This document shows positions 52,806 to 61,469 of a stretch of DNA of 64,000 nt, in pieces. The first letter of the stretch is position 1. Every line of letters begins with the position of its first letter. Position numbers and translations under genes: made by a program. The notes under the pieces are model-generated. The model did not search any database and was not told where the DNA came from. It saw nothing but the letters and a program-made list of their open reading frames with translations. Source of the stretch: Stigmatella aurantiaca (lineage in GTDB: Bacteria; Myxococcota; Myxococcia; Myxococcales; Myxococcaceae); NCBI RefSeq assembly GCF_900109545.1, contig NZ_FOAP01000027.1, forward strand, positions 1 to 64,000, written 5' to 3'.

Positions 52806-55400
52806 ATGGCACTCCCGCATCGTCCCCCCCGGTGGTTCTCAGGACTGTTCCTCTCGCTGGTGGGGTGTCTTCTTGCCCCGCAGGAGGCGTCCGCGGCCAC
52901 CCGTCCCTCGTTGGTGAACACGCGCATCTCCACGCCCTTTGGCGCCAATGGGCACTCCTCCACCGTGGATGGGCGCATCTTCATCGGCAACAACGGTGAG
53001 GACCACGCGACGACCACCACCAAGTGGCGCGCCCGCGTGTTCCGCCCCGAGGCCATCACCTATGACGCCGAGGGCAAGCCCAGCTTCTCGGCGGCCTTCT
53101 CCGCTGGCGTCACCACCGAGGTGAAGAACGGCGAGAACGCCCTCGCGTTCTGCTTCACCAACCCCGCGCAGCCCTACACGCTCAGCAACGGCGTGGCCGT
53201 CTATCAGCCCTACATCGTCGACTCGAAGATGTTCAACGGCGACAACATCTTCCGCCGCCGGCCCATCGACGTGCGCGTGAATCAGCCGTTCACCCCGCAG
53301 GCGGAGGTGGCCTCGTTCACCACGGGCGCCCTGGAGACGCTGAAGACCACCACGGGCGTGAACCTCCGGGGCATCGAGCCGACGATGACCTCCGATGGCC
53401 GCCTGCTCATCTTCCAGGGCGCACCGGCCAACAACGGCGACATCGACTACATGATGTACTCGTACAACCCCACGCCCTGCGCGCCCACGGGTTGGAGCGT
53501 CCCGCGCCCCCTCTCGATGATGTTCAACGACACCACGCCGGGCCTGAAGCGCTATCCGCTCTCCTGGCAGCGCATGAAGGCCGCCACTGGCGAGGCGTTC
53601 GGAGACACCACCGCAGGGGCCCTCATTCGCGGTGCCTACGCCTGGGTGGACCACGAGGGGCGCAACCTCCTCTACATCGCCGTGCGCTACACCGACGGCG
53701 CGCGCCGCGAGGCCGTCAGCCTCATCGGCTCGGAGACGGGGTGGATCGCCCAGCACCTCGACGGCAGCATCAACACCAACCGCATGGACATGGCCCACCT
53801 CTTCTACTCGGGGCCCATGTGGAACTTCGAGCAGGAGCGCCCCGGCGCCCAGAACTTCCCCCCGGGCTCGAGCAACGCCGCGCGCTTCCTGCCCGTCACC
53901 AAGACGCACGACGTGCTGGCCCTCTTTGGCAGCAACACGGGGGACTACAACGAGGTGGACCTCGGGGAGATCGCCAATCCCTTCCAGTTGCTCTCCCTGC
54001 CCATGAACGAGCTGGTGACCCGCGCGGGCGATTACGATTTGACGCGCACGCCGGACCTCTCGGGCCGCTTCTTCACCGCGACGCTCAAGGGCACCGCCCA
54101 GGTCTCCGACACGAACGCGCCCACCCAGCCCACCACGGGCTCGCTGTGGGAGCCGCACGCCAAGGGCCGGGCGCTGGTGCTGCCCGGGGGCGGCGCCGCC
54201 ACGGTGAACTTCACGGACGCGAGCAACACCGTGCCGGGCGTGGGCGCCCCCGTCCGGGGCTTCACCGTGCAGCTCGCCGTCCGCCCGGACGCGGCCATCA
54301 ACCAGGGCTGCACCGGCAACCCCTACCGCTACCTGCTGCAGAAGCAGGGCGGGCTGGACCTCATCTACGAGGCGAACCACGGCGTGCAGATGTCCTTCGT
54401 CATCAACGGCACCCGCGTCCGGCTGGGTGTCAGCCCGCCGCTGCCCACCGGCCGCTGGTCGCACGTGGCCTACACGTGGGATGGCGTCACCGGCCAGTTC
54501 GGCGAGTACCTCAACGGCGTGGCCACGGGGCGCACGCTGCCCAACGCGCCGGGAACCTTCCGGCTGGGCACCGGCCAGATGTCGATCGGCGCGGGCGACG
54601 CCCTGGACACGCAGAACTGCCCGGCCCAGGGCGAGGGCTCCTTCAAGGGCTTCATCGACGAGGTGCAGCTCTTCACCCACGCGCGCTCCAACCGCAGCGT
54701 CTGCATGAGCGCGCTGGGCGCGGACTGCAAGGAGGATGCGATTCAGGAGGAGCCCACCGCGGGCCAGTTCGTGATGAGCCAGCAGAACCCCGGCTGCAAC
54801 AGCTTCTCCGCGCTGGGCTCGCTCGCGTGCGCGCAGTCCATGCACCGCGTCTGCGCGCAGCGCGGGGCGGATGACGCGCTCGCCTCGGCCACCAACTTCT
54901 GGGAGACGCTGCGCCAGGTGGTCAGCAACCAGCCCCCCATCTCGCTCGTGGGCGTGCCTGCCTCGGCGAGTGCCACGGAGGTGTCCGTGGCGTGCGCCCC
55001 CATCCAGCACGTGAGCCTGGGGGTGACGTTCGAGGAGCTGGCGCGCAAGCACGACGGCTGCACGGACGAGCGGGCCGCGCAGAGCACGCACTGCGCCGCG
55101 GCGGTGCGCCGCTGGTGCAGCAGCCTCGGGTGGACCACGGGACAGATTTTCGAGATGACCTCGCGCCCGTGGGTGGGGTGCTTCAACTCGGGGCTCGTGC
55201 GGGATGTGCCCCGGAGCCAGCTCGGCCCCGCCAGCACCGCGGGCAACTTCAGCTCCACCGAGTCCCGGCTGGAGGTCAGCGCGTGGTGCCAGGTCCAGGG
55301 CTACAGCGCGGGCGTGGTGCAGGAGGTCGGCAGCAGCACCACCGCCGGCGTCCACTGCTTCCGGGCGGCCACGACGCGGCCGTGGAAGTTCCTGCCCTAG
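52806..55400 (+). CDS. Secreted LamG-domain protein
   Basis: An 864-residue exported protein, start ATG 52806 after a strong taggagg site. Signal peptide about residues 10-30 (FSGLFLSLVGCLLAPQEASA). An N-terminal region with WD/propeller-like or unclassified segments (GRIFIGNNGED, GIEPTMTSDGRLLIFQG) is followed by a LamG/concanavalin-like domain at about 470-630 (TVQLAVRPDAAIN, GRWSHVAYTWDGVTGQFGEYLNG, FKGFIDEVQLF). The last 200 residues hold about ten cysteines and tryptophans (ALACAQSMHRVC, AAAVRRWCSSLGW, VSAWCQVQGY), likely a disulfide-linked domain. Probably a surface or secreted carbohydrate- or protein-binding factor; no catalytic motif seen. Confidence 0.8.
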   Translation: MALPHRPPRWFSGLFLSLVGCLLAPQEASAATRPSLVNTRISTPFGANGHSSTVDGRIFIGNNGEDHATTTTKWRARVFRPEAITYDAEGKPSFSAAFSAGVTTEVKNGENALAFCFTNPAQPYTLSNGVAVYQPYIVDSKMFNGDNIFRRRPIDVRVNQPFTPQAEVASFTTGALETLKTTTGVNLRGIEPTMTSDGRLLIFQGAPANNGDIDYMMYSYNPTPCAPTGWSVPRPLSMMFNDTTPGLKRYPLSWQRMKAATGEAFGDTTAGALIRGAYAWVDHEGRNLLYIAVRYTDGARREAVSLIGSETGWIAQHLDGSINTNRMDMAHLFYSGPMWNFEQERPGAQNFPPGSSNAARFLPVTKTHDVLALFGSNTGDYNEVDLGEIANPFQLLSLPMNELVTRAGDYDLTRTPDLSGRFFTATLKGTAQVSDTNAPTQPTTGSLWEPHAKGRALVLPGGGAATVNFTDASNTVPGVGAPVRGFTVQLAVRPDAAINQGCTGNPYRYLLQKQGGLDLIYEANHGVQMSFVINGTRVRLGVSPPLPTGRWSHVAYTWDGVTGQFGEYLNGVATGRTLPNAPGTFRLGTGQMSIGAGDALDTQNCPAQGEGSFKGFIDEVQLFTHARSNRSVCMSALGADCKEDAIQEEPTAGQFVMSQQNPGCNSFSALGSLACAQSMHRVCAQRGADDALASATNFWETLRQVVSNQPPISLVGVPASASATEVSVACAPIQHVSLGVTFEELARKHDGCTDERAAQSTHCAAAVRRWCSSLGWTTGQIFEMTSRPWVGCFNSGLVRDVPRSQLGPASTAGNFSSTESRLEVSAWCQVQGYSAGVVQEVGSSTTAGVHCFRAATTRPWKFLP

Positions 55401-55637
55401 CGGGGGCCTGAGGCGGGTGACGGCAGTCACCACCTGGGACTGCGGTCATCAGGCCTCGAGGCGGTGTTCCGGGTGGAGCGGGCGGCCTCCGCCCCCGCCC
55501 GGGACGGGGAGTTCCAAGCCCTTCAAGGGTTTGCGCACATATCCCACGGTTGCCTCCAGGGTGGCATGGTTGGTGCTTCTGTGTGCAGCGTTCCGCAGCG
55601 CCAACCTCCTCCCCGCTGACCCAAAGGAATCGCTCCC

Positions 55638-56351
55638 ATGTCCGCCATCGCTCCTGCCTCCTTCAAGATGCCCATCGCCCCTCCGGTCGCCCCTGTTTCC
55701 CAGGGCACGGGCGGGTTCGGCACGAGCGCCGTGGGAGGTCCGTCCGAGCTGACGAAGGCGCAGCAGCCGCTGGCGGTGCAGGACGGCTTCAGCGGCGGTC
55801 CGGGCCTCCAGGGCAAGCGCAACCTCGTGGACCTGTCGGGCGGGAGCGCCCCCGGCGTGGGCGGCCCGGGGGAGGCGGGGGGCGCCAATGGCTTGTCGGA
55901 GCTGATCGCTCAGCTCATCGAGATGCTCAAGCAGCAGAACGGGGTCCCGCCGGGAGGTGAGGCCACGGGTGCAGGCGGTGGCGGCGCGGGCGGCGGCTGT
56001 GGCGGTGGCGGGGGGGGAGGCCTGGGCGGTGGCCTGGGCGGCCTGGGTGGCGCGGGCGGCGGGATGGGCGGCCTGGGCGGCGCGGGCGGCGGCCTGGGCG
56101 GCCTGGGTGGCGCGGGCGGCGGCCTGGGTGGCGCGGGCGGCGGCCTGGGTGGCGCGGAAGGCCTGGGCGGCGCGGGCGCGTCCGAGGGGGCCGGGGGCGA
56201 TGGGTTCTCCGATCTCATCCAGCAGCTCTCGAAGGTGATGGAGACCTTCACGCAACTGGCTCAGAGCGCCCAGCAGATGGGCCTGCTGGGCGGGGGCGCC
56301 GGGGGCGCGGCGCTGGGTGGCGTGCAGGACCTGGGGGTCCCGACGCTGTAA
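55638..56351 (+). CDS. Gly-rich hypothetical protein A
   Basis: A 237-residue protein with an N-terminal Pro/Val/Ala stretch, a helix at about 85-100 (LSELIAQLIEMLKQQ), then about 75 residues almost entirely Gly, Leu and Ala (repeated GGLGGAGGG-type units), and a C-terminal helix (FSDLIQQLSKVMETFTQLAQ). It has the same overall plan as the gene at 57722. Gly-rich, helix-flanked, low-Cys proteins occur among harpin-like secreted proteins, but no specific homology is claimed. The repeat is also a DNA repeat (56000-56170). Function unknown; it precedes an acyltransferase on the same strand. Confidence 0.7.
   Translation: MSAIAPASFKMPIAPPVAPVSQGTGGFGTSAVGGPSELTKAQQPLAVQDGFSGGPGLQGKRNLVDLSGGSAPGVGGPGEAGGANGLSELIAQLIEMLKQQNGVPPGGEATGAGGGGAGGGCGGGGGGGLGGGLGGLGGAGGGMGGLGGAGGGLGGLGGAGGGLGGAGGGLGGAEGLGGAGASEGAGGDGFSDLIQQLSKVMETFTQLAQSAQQMGLLGGGAGGAALGGVQDLGVPTL
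56000..56170 (+). repeat. In-frame GGCCTGGGCGGC-type repeats in the Gly-rich gene
   Basis: Units such as ggcctgggcggcgcgggcgg recur at least eight times in frame, with small variations, inside the Gly-rich gene at 55638-56351. They are prone to slippage, so length variation among relatives is likely. Confidence 0.8.
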
Positions 56352-56456
56352 GCAGTTGATTCCTTTGGGAAGACTTCCGGGAGCCACCGTCCTCTGAAGC
56401 AGGGAGAGGAGGCTGGCTCCCTGTCTGCTTGGAGCGGACGGGGCAGTGCGTTCAGA

Positions 56457-57557
56457 ATGCCACCCCTCTCCATGCCGTCCTCCTCCCCCCCCACGCTGAA
56501 GCAGTGTCTGGACAGCCCGCGCAACAATCTGGACTTCATCCGGTTGGTGGCCGCCACGGGCGTCATTTTCTCTCACGCGTTTCCGCTGGCAGAGGGATTG
56601 GGCACGCGCGAGCCGTTGGAAGACTTCAGCCACGGGCAGATGTCCCTGGGACGCCTGTGCGTGGCGGTCTTCCTCATCATCAGCGGGCTGCTCATCACGC
56701 GCAGCCAGGAGCGCAGCCCCAGCCAGGCGCACTACCTGTGGGCGCGCGTGCTGCGCATCTTCCCCGGGCTGGCGGTGGTGCTGCTGGCGAGCGCCTTCGT
56801 GCTGGGCCCGGTCCTGACGGAGCTGCCGCTGGAAGGGTATCTCCGGTCTCCGGACACGTACTCGTACGTGTGGCGCAACTTCACCCTGTACCAGTCCCAG
56901 TGGGAGTTGCCGGGCGTCTTCGAGGGCAATGCCTATCCGCGCGCGGTGAATGGCTCGCTGTGGACGCTGAAGTACGAGGTGGGCTTCTACCTGCTGGTGG
57001 CGGGGCTGGGCATGGTGGGGCTGCTGCGGCGCGGGTGGGCCCTGGCGGGGTGGGGGCTCGCGGCGGTGGCGCCCCTCATCCCGTACGTGGGGCCCCGGCT
57101 GGGCTGGTGGCAGGAGCTGTCGCTCTACTTCGGCTCCGGGCTGGCGCTGTACCTGTGGCGGGACCGGGTGCGGCTGAGCCCGTGGGCGGCGCTGGGGTGC
57201 CTGGTGGTGGTCGGGGCCACGGCCTGGTGGGGCGTGGGAATGCGGCTCGCCGTGGGAAGCTGTGGGGCGTACCTGGTGATGTACCTGGCGTTCCGGCCCG
57301 GGTGGCGGGTGAACCTCTCGCGCTTCGGGGACATCTCCTACGGCGTCTACATCTATGCCTTTCCGGTGCAGCAGCTCGTCACGGCCCTGCTGGGCGGCCG
57401 GATGTCGGGCTGGGTGAACGTGGCGCTCTCCGTGCCGCTCGTGGCGGGGCTGGCGGCGCTGTCCTGGCACTTCGTCGAGAAGCCCGCGATGCGATGGAAG
57501 GGCGCGCCGCCCTCGCTGCTCGCGCGCGTCCTGCCCGCCCGGGTGCGCGCGGTCTGA
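56457..57557 (+). CDS. Acyltransferase 3 (OafA/YrhL-like) membrane protein
   Basis: A 366-residue integral membrane acyltransferase. Its N-terminal NNLDFIRLVAATGVIFSHAFPL is the family start with the catalytic-candidate His (SHAF), followed by FLIISGLLITRS and about ten membrane helices (for example LVVVGATAWWGVGMRLA), ending FVEKPAMRW, another family mark. Such proteins move acyl groups, usually acetyl, from the cytosol to sugars of surface polysaccharides. It lies between two Gly-rich paralogues on the same strand, which may be coincidence. ATG 56457 or 56472 are both possible starts. Confidence 0.9.
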   Translation: MPPLSMPSSSPPTLKQCLDSPRNNLDFIRLVAATGVIFSHAFPLAEGLGTREPLEDFSHGQMSLGRLCVAVFLIISGLLITRSQERSPSQAHYLWARVLRIFPGLAVVLLASAFVLGPVLTELPLEGYLRSPDTYSYVWRNFTLYQSQWELPGVFEGNAYPRAVNGSLWTLKYEVGFYLLVAGLGMVGLLRRGWALAGWGLAAVAPLIPYVGPRLGWWQELSLYFGSGLALYLWRDRVRLSPWAALGCLVVVGATAWWGVGMRLAVGSCGAYLVMYLAFRPGWRVNLSRFGDISYGVYIYAFPVQQLVTALLGGRMSGWVNVALSVPLVAGLAALSWHFVEKPAMRWKGAPPSLLARVLPARVRAV

Positions 57558-57721
57558 GAGGGGGGGGGCGCTGGTGACAGCCGTCCCCCTCGGGAGAGAA
57601 GTCACCAGCCCTTGGGGAGAGGTGCAGGGCGGAGCGCACCTTGGCACGAAGTGTGCTCCAGGCTGGGACATCGGCGCCTACGAGACGCCGCTCCCTCGCC
57701 GTCCCTCCAGGAAGCTCCGCC

Positions 57722-58303
57722 ATGTCCATCGCCGCCCTTGCCGCCCGTCCCCCTTCGCTGCCTGCCGCCTCCGAGCTCACCGCCGCGCCGAGCGCCGCGA
57801 TCGCCCTGCCGCAGGCGCAGCAGTCCCTGGCCGTCAGTCCGGAGCGGCAACTGTCCCTGCCCCGGGACAGCTTCATGGAGGTGGCCCCGCGCGGGGACAA
57901 GTTCCTGCCGGACCTGTGCGAGCCGCTGTCGAGGCGGAACCTGCCGCAATCGCCGGGAGAGCTGGGCACGAACCTGACACCGCCGGACCTGAGCACGCAG
58001 CCGGTGGACGGCCCGAACGGCACCGAGAAGTTGGCGAGCCTGCTCTCCCATCTCATCGAGGCACTGGGCGGCGCGCCGGTGCAGGGACCAGGCGGTCCGA
58101 ACTCCGAGGGCCCGGGCTCGTGTGGCCCGGGGGGGGGCGCGAGCGGCGGGAAGGCGTGCGGCGGGGGCGCTCCGGGCGCGGGAGGGCCGGGCGCGGGTGA
58201 GGGGCTGAGCAGCTTGGACGGCGTCGTCCAGCAACTGACGCAGGCGGTGGAGTCCCTCGCGGCCCTGGCGCAGGGCGTGGCGGTGACCGGAAACACGCTC
58301 TAA
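57722..58303 (+). CDS. Gly-rich hypothetical protein B
   Basis: A 193-residue protein with an Ala/Pro N-terminus, middle region with several prolines, helix around EKLASLLSHLIEALGG, a Gly/Pro/Ala stretch with several cysteines (GSCGPGGG, GKACGGG), and a final helix LSSLDGVVQQLTQAVESLAA. Its helix-Gly stretch-helix plan matches protein A (55638), so the two are probably paralogues. ATG 57722 follows AGGAAG; longer frames to 57641 lack a good site. A GC hairpin follows the stop codon. Confidence 0.7.
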   Translation: MSIAALAARPPSLPAASELTAAPSAAIALPQAQQSLAVSPERQLSLPRDSFMEVAPRGDKFLPDLCEPLSRRNLPQSPGELGTNLTPPDLSTQPVDGPNGTEKLASLLSHLIEALGGAPVQGPGGPNSEGPGSCGPGGGASGGKACGGGAPGAGGPGAGEGLSSLDGVVQQLTQAVESLAALAQGVAVTGNTL

Positions 58304-58312
58304 ACACCCGGC

Positions 58313-58350
58313 ATGAAAAAAGGGGCGCGGCCTTCGCGGCCACGCCCCTC
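58313..58350 (-). terminator. Terminator between the protease gene and Gly-rich gene B
   Basis: GGGGCG-C-GGCC pairs with GGCC-A-CGCCCC around TTCGC. On the minus strand it is followed by TTTTTT, so it terminates the protease gene; the hairpin may also act on the plus strand. Confidence 0.75.
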
Positions 58351-58370
58351 GTTACTTCAGGTGAGAGGGA

Positions 58371-59918
58371 TTAGCGGTAATCCCACTTCTGGTTGGCCGC
58401 GCCGTTGCAATCCCAGAGGTGCAGCTTGGCGCCGCTGGCCGAGTTGACACCCACGATGTCCACGCACTTGTTGGCCAGGTAGCTCACCAGGTCCCCCGCG
58501 CCGCTGAGCACGAAGTCCTGGGCGCGGTTGCCATTGCAGCTGACGAGCTGGATGGGCGTGCCGTTGGCCGTGGAGGCGTTGGCGACGTCCACGCACTTGC
58601 CGCCGATCTGCAGCGTGCTGCCCACCCAGGTGAACTTCTGGGCGTTGGTGCCGTTGCAGTCCCACATCTGGAGCTGCACGCCGTCGGAGAAGTTGGAGTT
58701 GGGCACGTCGATGCACTTGCCGTTGAGGCGCGAGACGAACCCCTTGCCGCCGCTGCTGCCACCGCCCGTGCGGAGCGTGAGGCCGTAGGTGCTCAGGATG
58801 GGGTTGATGGGCTGGAAGAACGTCTGGGGGCTGGAGGACTCGCAGCCGCCGGCGATGCCGGAGGTGACGCCCTGGGCCTGGGTGCCGGAGATGACCGAGC
58901 CGCCTGAGTCACCGGGGTTGGCGCACGCGTTGGTGTGCGACATGCCGTAGACGGGGCCGTTGGAGTAGTTGACGGTGATGTTCTTGGCCACGAGCGTGCC
59001 GCAGCGCCAGCCCGTGGTGTAGCCGGAGCGGCAGATGGAGGCGCCGATGCCGGCCTCCTGCGAGCCCGCCACGGTGACGTTCGCGTTGTTGTAGCTGTAG
59101 ACCCAGGGCTGCGGCGTCCACGAGCCGTTGGTGGCCACCCAGCCCCAGTCGTTGGTGGGGAAGGTGGAGGCGCGGATGGTGCCCATCGCCACGCCGTTGT
59201 GGCCGGAGGTGGCGGTGCCCGCGCCGCCGCAGTGGCCGGCGGTGACGAAGCCACCGTTCACCGAGAAGCCCACCGAACAGCGCGCGTTGCTGAAGTAGTA
59301 GGGATCTCCGCCGCGCACGTCGTACGCGAGCTGGGGCGCCTGGGTGGACTCCACGATGCGGATGGTGCCGTCCTTGGCGCCGCGGCTCTGGGCCACGAAG
59401 GCCTCGTTGCGCAGCTTCGACATGCCCGAGCCGCTGTCGGCGTGGACCACGACGCTGTTGGTGGCCACGTCCACCTGCCAGAAGTGGATGGACGGGCCGG
59501 CGTTCTTGGCGTTGGCGTTCAGCTCCGCCATCACCGCATCCAGGTGCGCCTGGCTCCGGGCCACGCGGCGGGGCTCGGCGCCCGCGCGGCGCACGCGCTC
59601 GGCGCCGGCCTCGTCGGTCACGCCGACGATGAGCTGGGTGCCGTCCGCGTTCAGCCACGCACCGCCGAACGAGCCGCCCAGCTCCTCACGCAGCGTCTTC
59701 TCCAGGGCGGGGGCCTTCGCCTCGAAGGCGAGCCGGCGGCTCAGCTGCTCCTCGGAGACCTTCAGGTCCCGGCGCATCACCGAGAGGAGCTCCGGGGACA
59801 CGTCCATCGCGGACACGGAGGCCGCGGCAGGGGCCGCCTCGGCGGGCAGGCCGTGCGCGGTGGCCAGTCCGGCGCACAGCGCCGTCAGGGTGGAGAGCGT
59901 GGGGAACTTTCGAGTCAT
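58371..59918 (-). CDS. Secreted trypsin-like serine protease with ricin-B lectin domain
   Basis: A 515-residue exported protease of the alpha-lytic (S1E) type. Signal peptide to about residue 28, then a pro-region to about 195. The catalytic domain shows the triad: His229 in VTAGHC, Asp257 in PTNDWGW, Ser338 in GDSGGS. Conserved disulfide partners include Cys214-Cys230. The C-terminus, about 392-515, is a ricin-B-type beta-trefoil with three QxW-like repeats (GKCIDVPN, GKCVDVAN, NKCVDIVG; LHLWDCNG), likely binding carbohydrate on prey or matrix. ATG 59918 is chosen because the signal peptide starts there. Its terminator lies just after the stop. Confidence 0.93.
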   Translation of the reverse strand: MTRKFPTLSTLTALCAGLATAHGLPAEAAPAAASVSAMDVSPELLSVMRRDLKVSEEQLSRRLAFEAKAPALEKTLREELGGSFGGAWLNADGTQLIVGVTDEAGAERVRRAGAEPRRVARSQAHLDAVMAELNANAKNAGPSIHFWQVDVATNSVVVHADSGSGMSKLRNEAFVAQSRGAKDGTIRIVESTQAPQLAYDVRGGDPYYFSNARCSVGFSVNGGFVTAGHCGGAGTATSGHNGVAMGTIRASTFPTNDWGWVATNGSWTPQPWVYSYNNANVTVAGSQEAGIGASICRSGYTTGWRCGTLVAKNITVNYSNGPVYGMSHTNACANPGDSGGSVISGTQAQGVTSGIAGGCESSSPQTFFQPINPILSTYGLTLRTGGGSSGGKGFVSRLNGKCIDVPNSNFSDGVQLQMWDCNGTNAQKFTWVGSTLQIGGKCVDVANASTANGTPIQLVSCNGNRAQDFVLSGAGDLVSYLANKCVDIVGVNSASGAKLHLWDCNGAANQKWDYR

Positions 59919-59992
59919 GGCGTGAGGTCCTCTTGGAAAGGAAGCCGTGTCTCTAGTCTCACCCCGGAATACGGTCAATGTATGAAAAACAA

Positions 59993-60004
59993 GACAACGT
60001 TGTC
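59993..60004. promoter_or_regulatory. Perfect 12-base palindrome in the divergent protease/membrane-gene region
   Basis: GACAACGTTGTC is a perfect palindrome, flanked by imperfect inverted arms (TGAAAAACA and TGTTTCA). It lies between the protease start (59918) and the membrane gene at 60075, in AT-richer sequence, and looks like a regulator binding site. Confidence 0.5.
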
Positions 60005-60074
60005 ATTCCGATGATTGTTTCATTCCGGTGTTCCTTCTCCGCCGGAGCGGAGGGGCGGCCACTATGGTGGCCGC

Positions 60075-60302
60075 ATGAGAGGACTTTCCAAGGTGGCCGG
60101 GGTGAGTCTGGCGTTGACGGGGCGCGTCGCAGCCGCGTGCCCCACCTGCCGTCCCGCGGTGGAGGCGGGCATCTTCGACGAACACTTCTGGGGACGGCTG
60201 GCCATCACGGCCCTGCCCTTCGCCCTCATCCTGTGCATTGTCTTCTTGGCGCACCGCGCTGGAAGCAGTGCGTCAGCGCGCCTTCCGGAGGAGCGGCGAT
60301 GA
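60075..60302 (+). CDS. Small membrane protein with CPTC motif
   Basis: A 75-residue protein: basic start, hydrophobic VAGVSLALTGRVAAACPTC (residues 8-26), and a second membrane helix at about 45-62 (ITALPFALILCIVFLA). A CPTC pair sits at the outer membrane-water boundary, possibly for metal or redox binding. Its TGA overlaps the ATG of the DUF2243 gene (ATGA, 60299-60302), so the two are translationally coupled. Confidence 0.75.
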   Translation: MRGLSKVAGVSLALTGRVAAACPTCRPAVEAGIFDEHFWGRLAITALPFALILCIVFLAHRAGSSASARLPEERR

Positions 60303-60817
60303 GTGGCCTGAGACAGGGGCCGCTGGTGTCCGCCGGGGTGCTGCTGGGGGTGGGGCTGGGGGGCTTCGTGGACGGCATCGTCCTGCACCAGCTCTTGCAG
60401 TGGCACAACATGCTCTCCAGCATCCTGCCGCCGGATGACCTGGTGCGCGCCAAGGTGAACATGTTCTGGGATGGCCTCTTCCACGCCTTCACCTGGCTGA
60501 TGACGGCGGGGGGCCTGGGGCTGCTGTGGCGCGCGGGCCAGCGCGCGGATGTGCCCTGGTCCACGCGCACGCTCCTGGGCGCGCTGCTCGCGGGCTGGGG
60601 CCTGTTCAACACCGTGGAGGGGCTCATCGACCACCAGCTCCTCGGCGTGCACCACGTGAAGCCCGGGCCGCACGCGCTGGCGTGGGACCTGGGCTTCCTG
60701 GCCTTCGGCGTGCTGCTGCTCGTGGGCGGCGGGGCGCTCATCCGCGCGGGACGCGAGGACCGCACCCCGCGCGGAGGGGCCGCTACAGCTTCACCTCCTC
60801 GCGCTCCGGGCGGGTGA
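60299..60817 (+). CDS. DUF2243 family membrane protein
   Basis: A 172-residue membrane protein with DUF2243 marks: GVGLGGFVDGIVLHQLLQWHN, DGLFHAFTWLMT, GLFNTVEGLIDHQLLGVHHV and ALAWDLGFLAFGVLLL. Four membrane helices alternate with His-containing loops that could bind metal or haem. Function of the family is not established; its coupling to the CPTC protein suggests a shared metal or redox role. Its 3-prime end overlaps the convergent SUFU-domain gene by 35 bases. Confidence 0.9.
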   Translation: MSGLRQGPLVSAGVLLGVGLGGFVDGIVLHQLLQWHNMLSSILPPDDLVRAKVNMFWDGLFHAFTWLMTAGGLGLLWRAGQRADVPWSTRTLLGALLAGWGLFNTVEGLIDHQLLGVHHVKPGPHALAWDLGFLAFGVLLLVGGGALIRAGREDRTPRGGAATASPPRAPGG

Positions 60818-61469
60818 CGAGGCCCGCGCCCGCCTCATGGAGCTTGGCCATCAGCTTGTCCATGCCGTTGGAGCGGCTGAAGGCCATCTCGTTGCGCGTG
60901 GTGCCCACCAGCGTGAGCAGCTGCACCTTGCCCGAGGGCAGGGTGAACTCGGCGGGGCGCGAGGTGTCCCGCACGAAGACGAAGCCGTTGAGCTTCGTCT
61001 CGCCGCCGGTGAGCGAGCCCTCCACCGGGTAGCGGTGGTTGAGGGCGAAGGCGCGCAGGCACACCAGGTTGTAGGCCATCATGTCCAGCAGCCGGAGCAC
61101 CGGCCACTGCGCCTCCTCGGCGGTGTGGATGACCATCTCGTAGCCGATGCCGCTGGGGGCCGCCTCGTCCACCTCCGCGCCAGGGACCACGGTGAAGGGG
61201 TTGGACAGGCCGCTCGTCACGTAGGTCCAGTAGGGGTACTGCTCGCTCGGGGGCGCCACGCGCACGCCCATGGGGCCCCAGTTCGGGTCCAGCTCCTTCA
61301 CCTGGGCCAGGTCGCTCTCGAGCCAGGCCTGCAGGGCGTCCGTCTGGTCCAGCGTGAACACCTCTTCGCTGATGGCCCCGAACAGCTTCGGGTACTCCAC
61401 CTCGTCGCGATCCGCCCAGCAGTCCTCATACCACTGGACGAAATCCTCTTCGGTCTCGGGGGCTTTCAT
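60783..61469 (-). CDS. Suppressor-of-fused (SUFU) domain protein
   Basis: A 228-residue protein with a SUFU-like domain across most of its length (YPYWTYVTSGLSNPF, EMVIHTAEEAQWPVLRLLDM, AEFTLPSGKVQLLTLVGTTRNEMAF). Start ATG 61469 opens MKAPETEEDFVQWYEDCW; codons up to 61553 do not look coding. Bacterial SUFU proteins occur in toxin-immunity and other contexts, with no single known role. It overlaps DUF2243 convergently and follows the GNAT gene on the same strand. Confidence 0.88.
   Translation of the reverse strand: MKAPETEEDFVQWYEDCWADRDEVEYPKLFGAISEEVFTLDQTDALQAWLESDLAQVKELDPNWGPMGVRVAPPSEQYPYWTYVTSGLSNPFTVVPGAEVDEAAPSGIGYEMVIHTAEEAQWPVLRLLDMMAYNLVCLRAFALNHRYPVEGSLTGGETKLNGFVFVRDTSRPAEFTLPSGKVQLLTLVGTTRNEMAFSRSNGMDKLMAKLHEAGAGLVTRPEREEVKL

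Noticed and set aside
52839-55433. Antisense frame opposite the LamG protein gene
   Set aside because: It mirrors the LamG gene and is His/Arg/Ala-rich; no domain is seen and the plus strand has a ribosome site and signal peptide.
56000-56170. Possible CRISPR-like array in the Gly-rich repeats
   Set aside because: Repeats are short, contiguous, in frame and without unique spacers; they encode Gly/Leu/Ala.
55449-57671. A 740-codon minus-strand frame across the Gly-rich gene and acyltransferase
   Set aside because: Low-complexity Gln/Ala/Arg translation of Gly-rich repeats; the acyltransferase on the plus strand has all family motifs.
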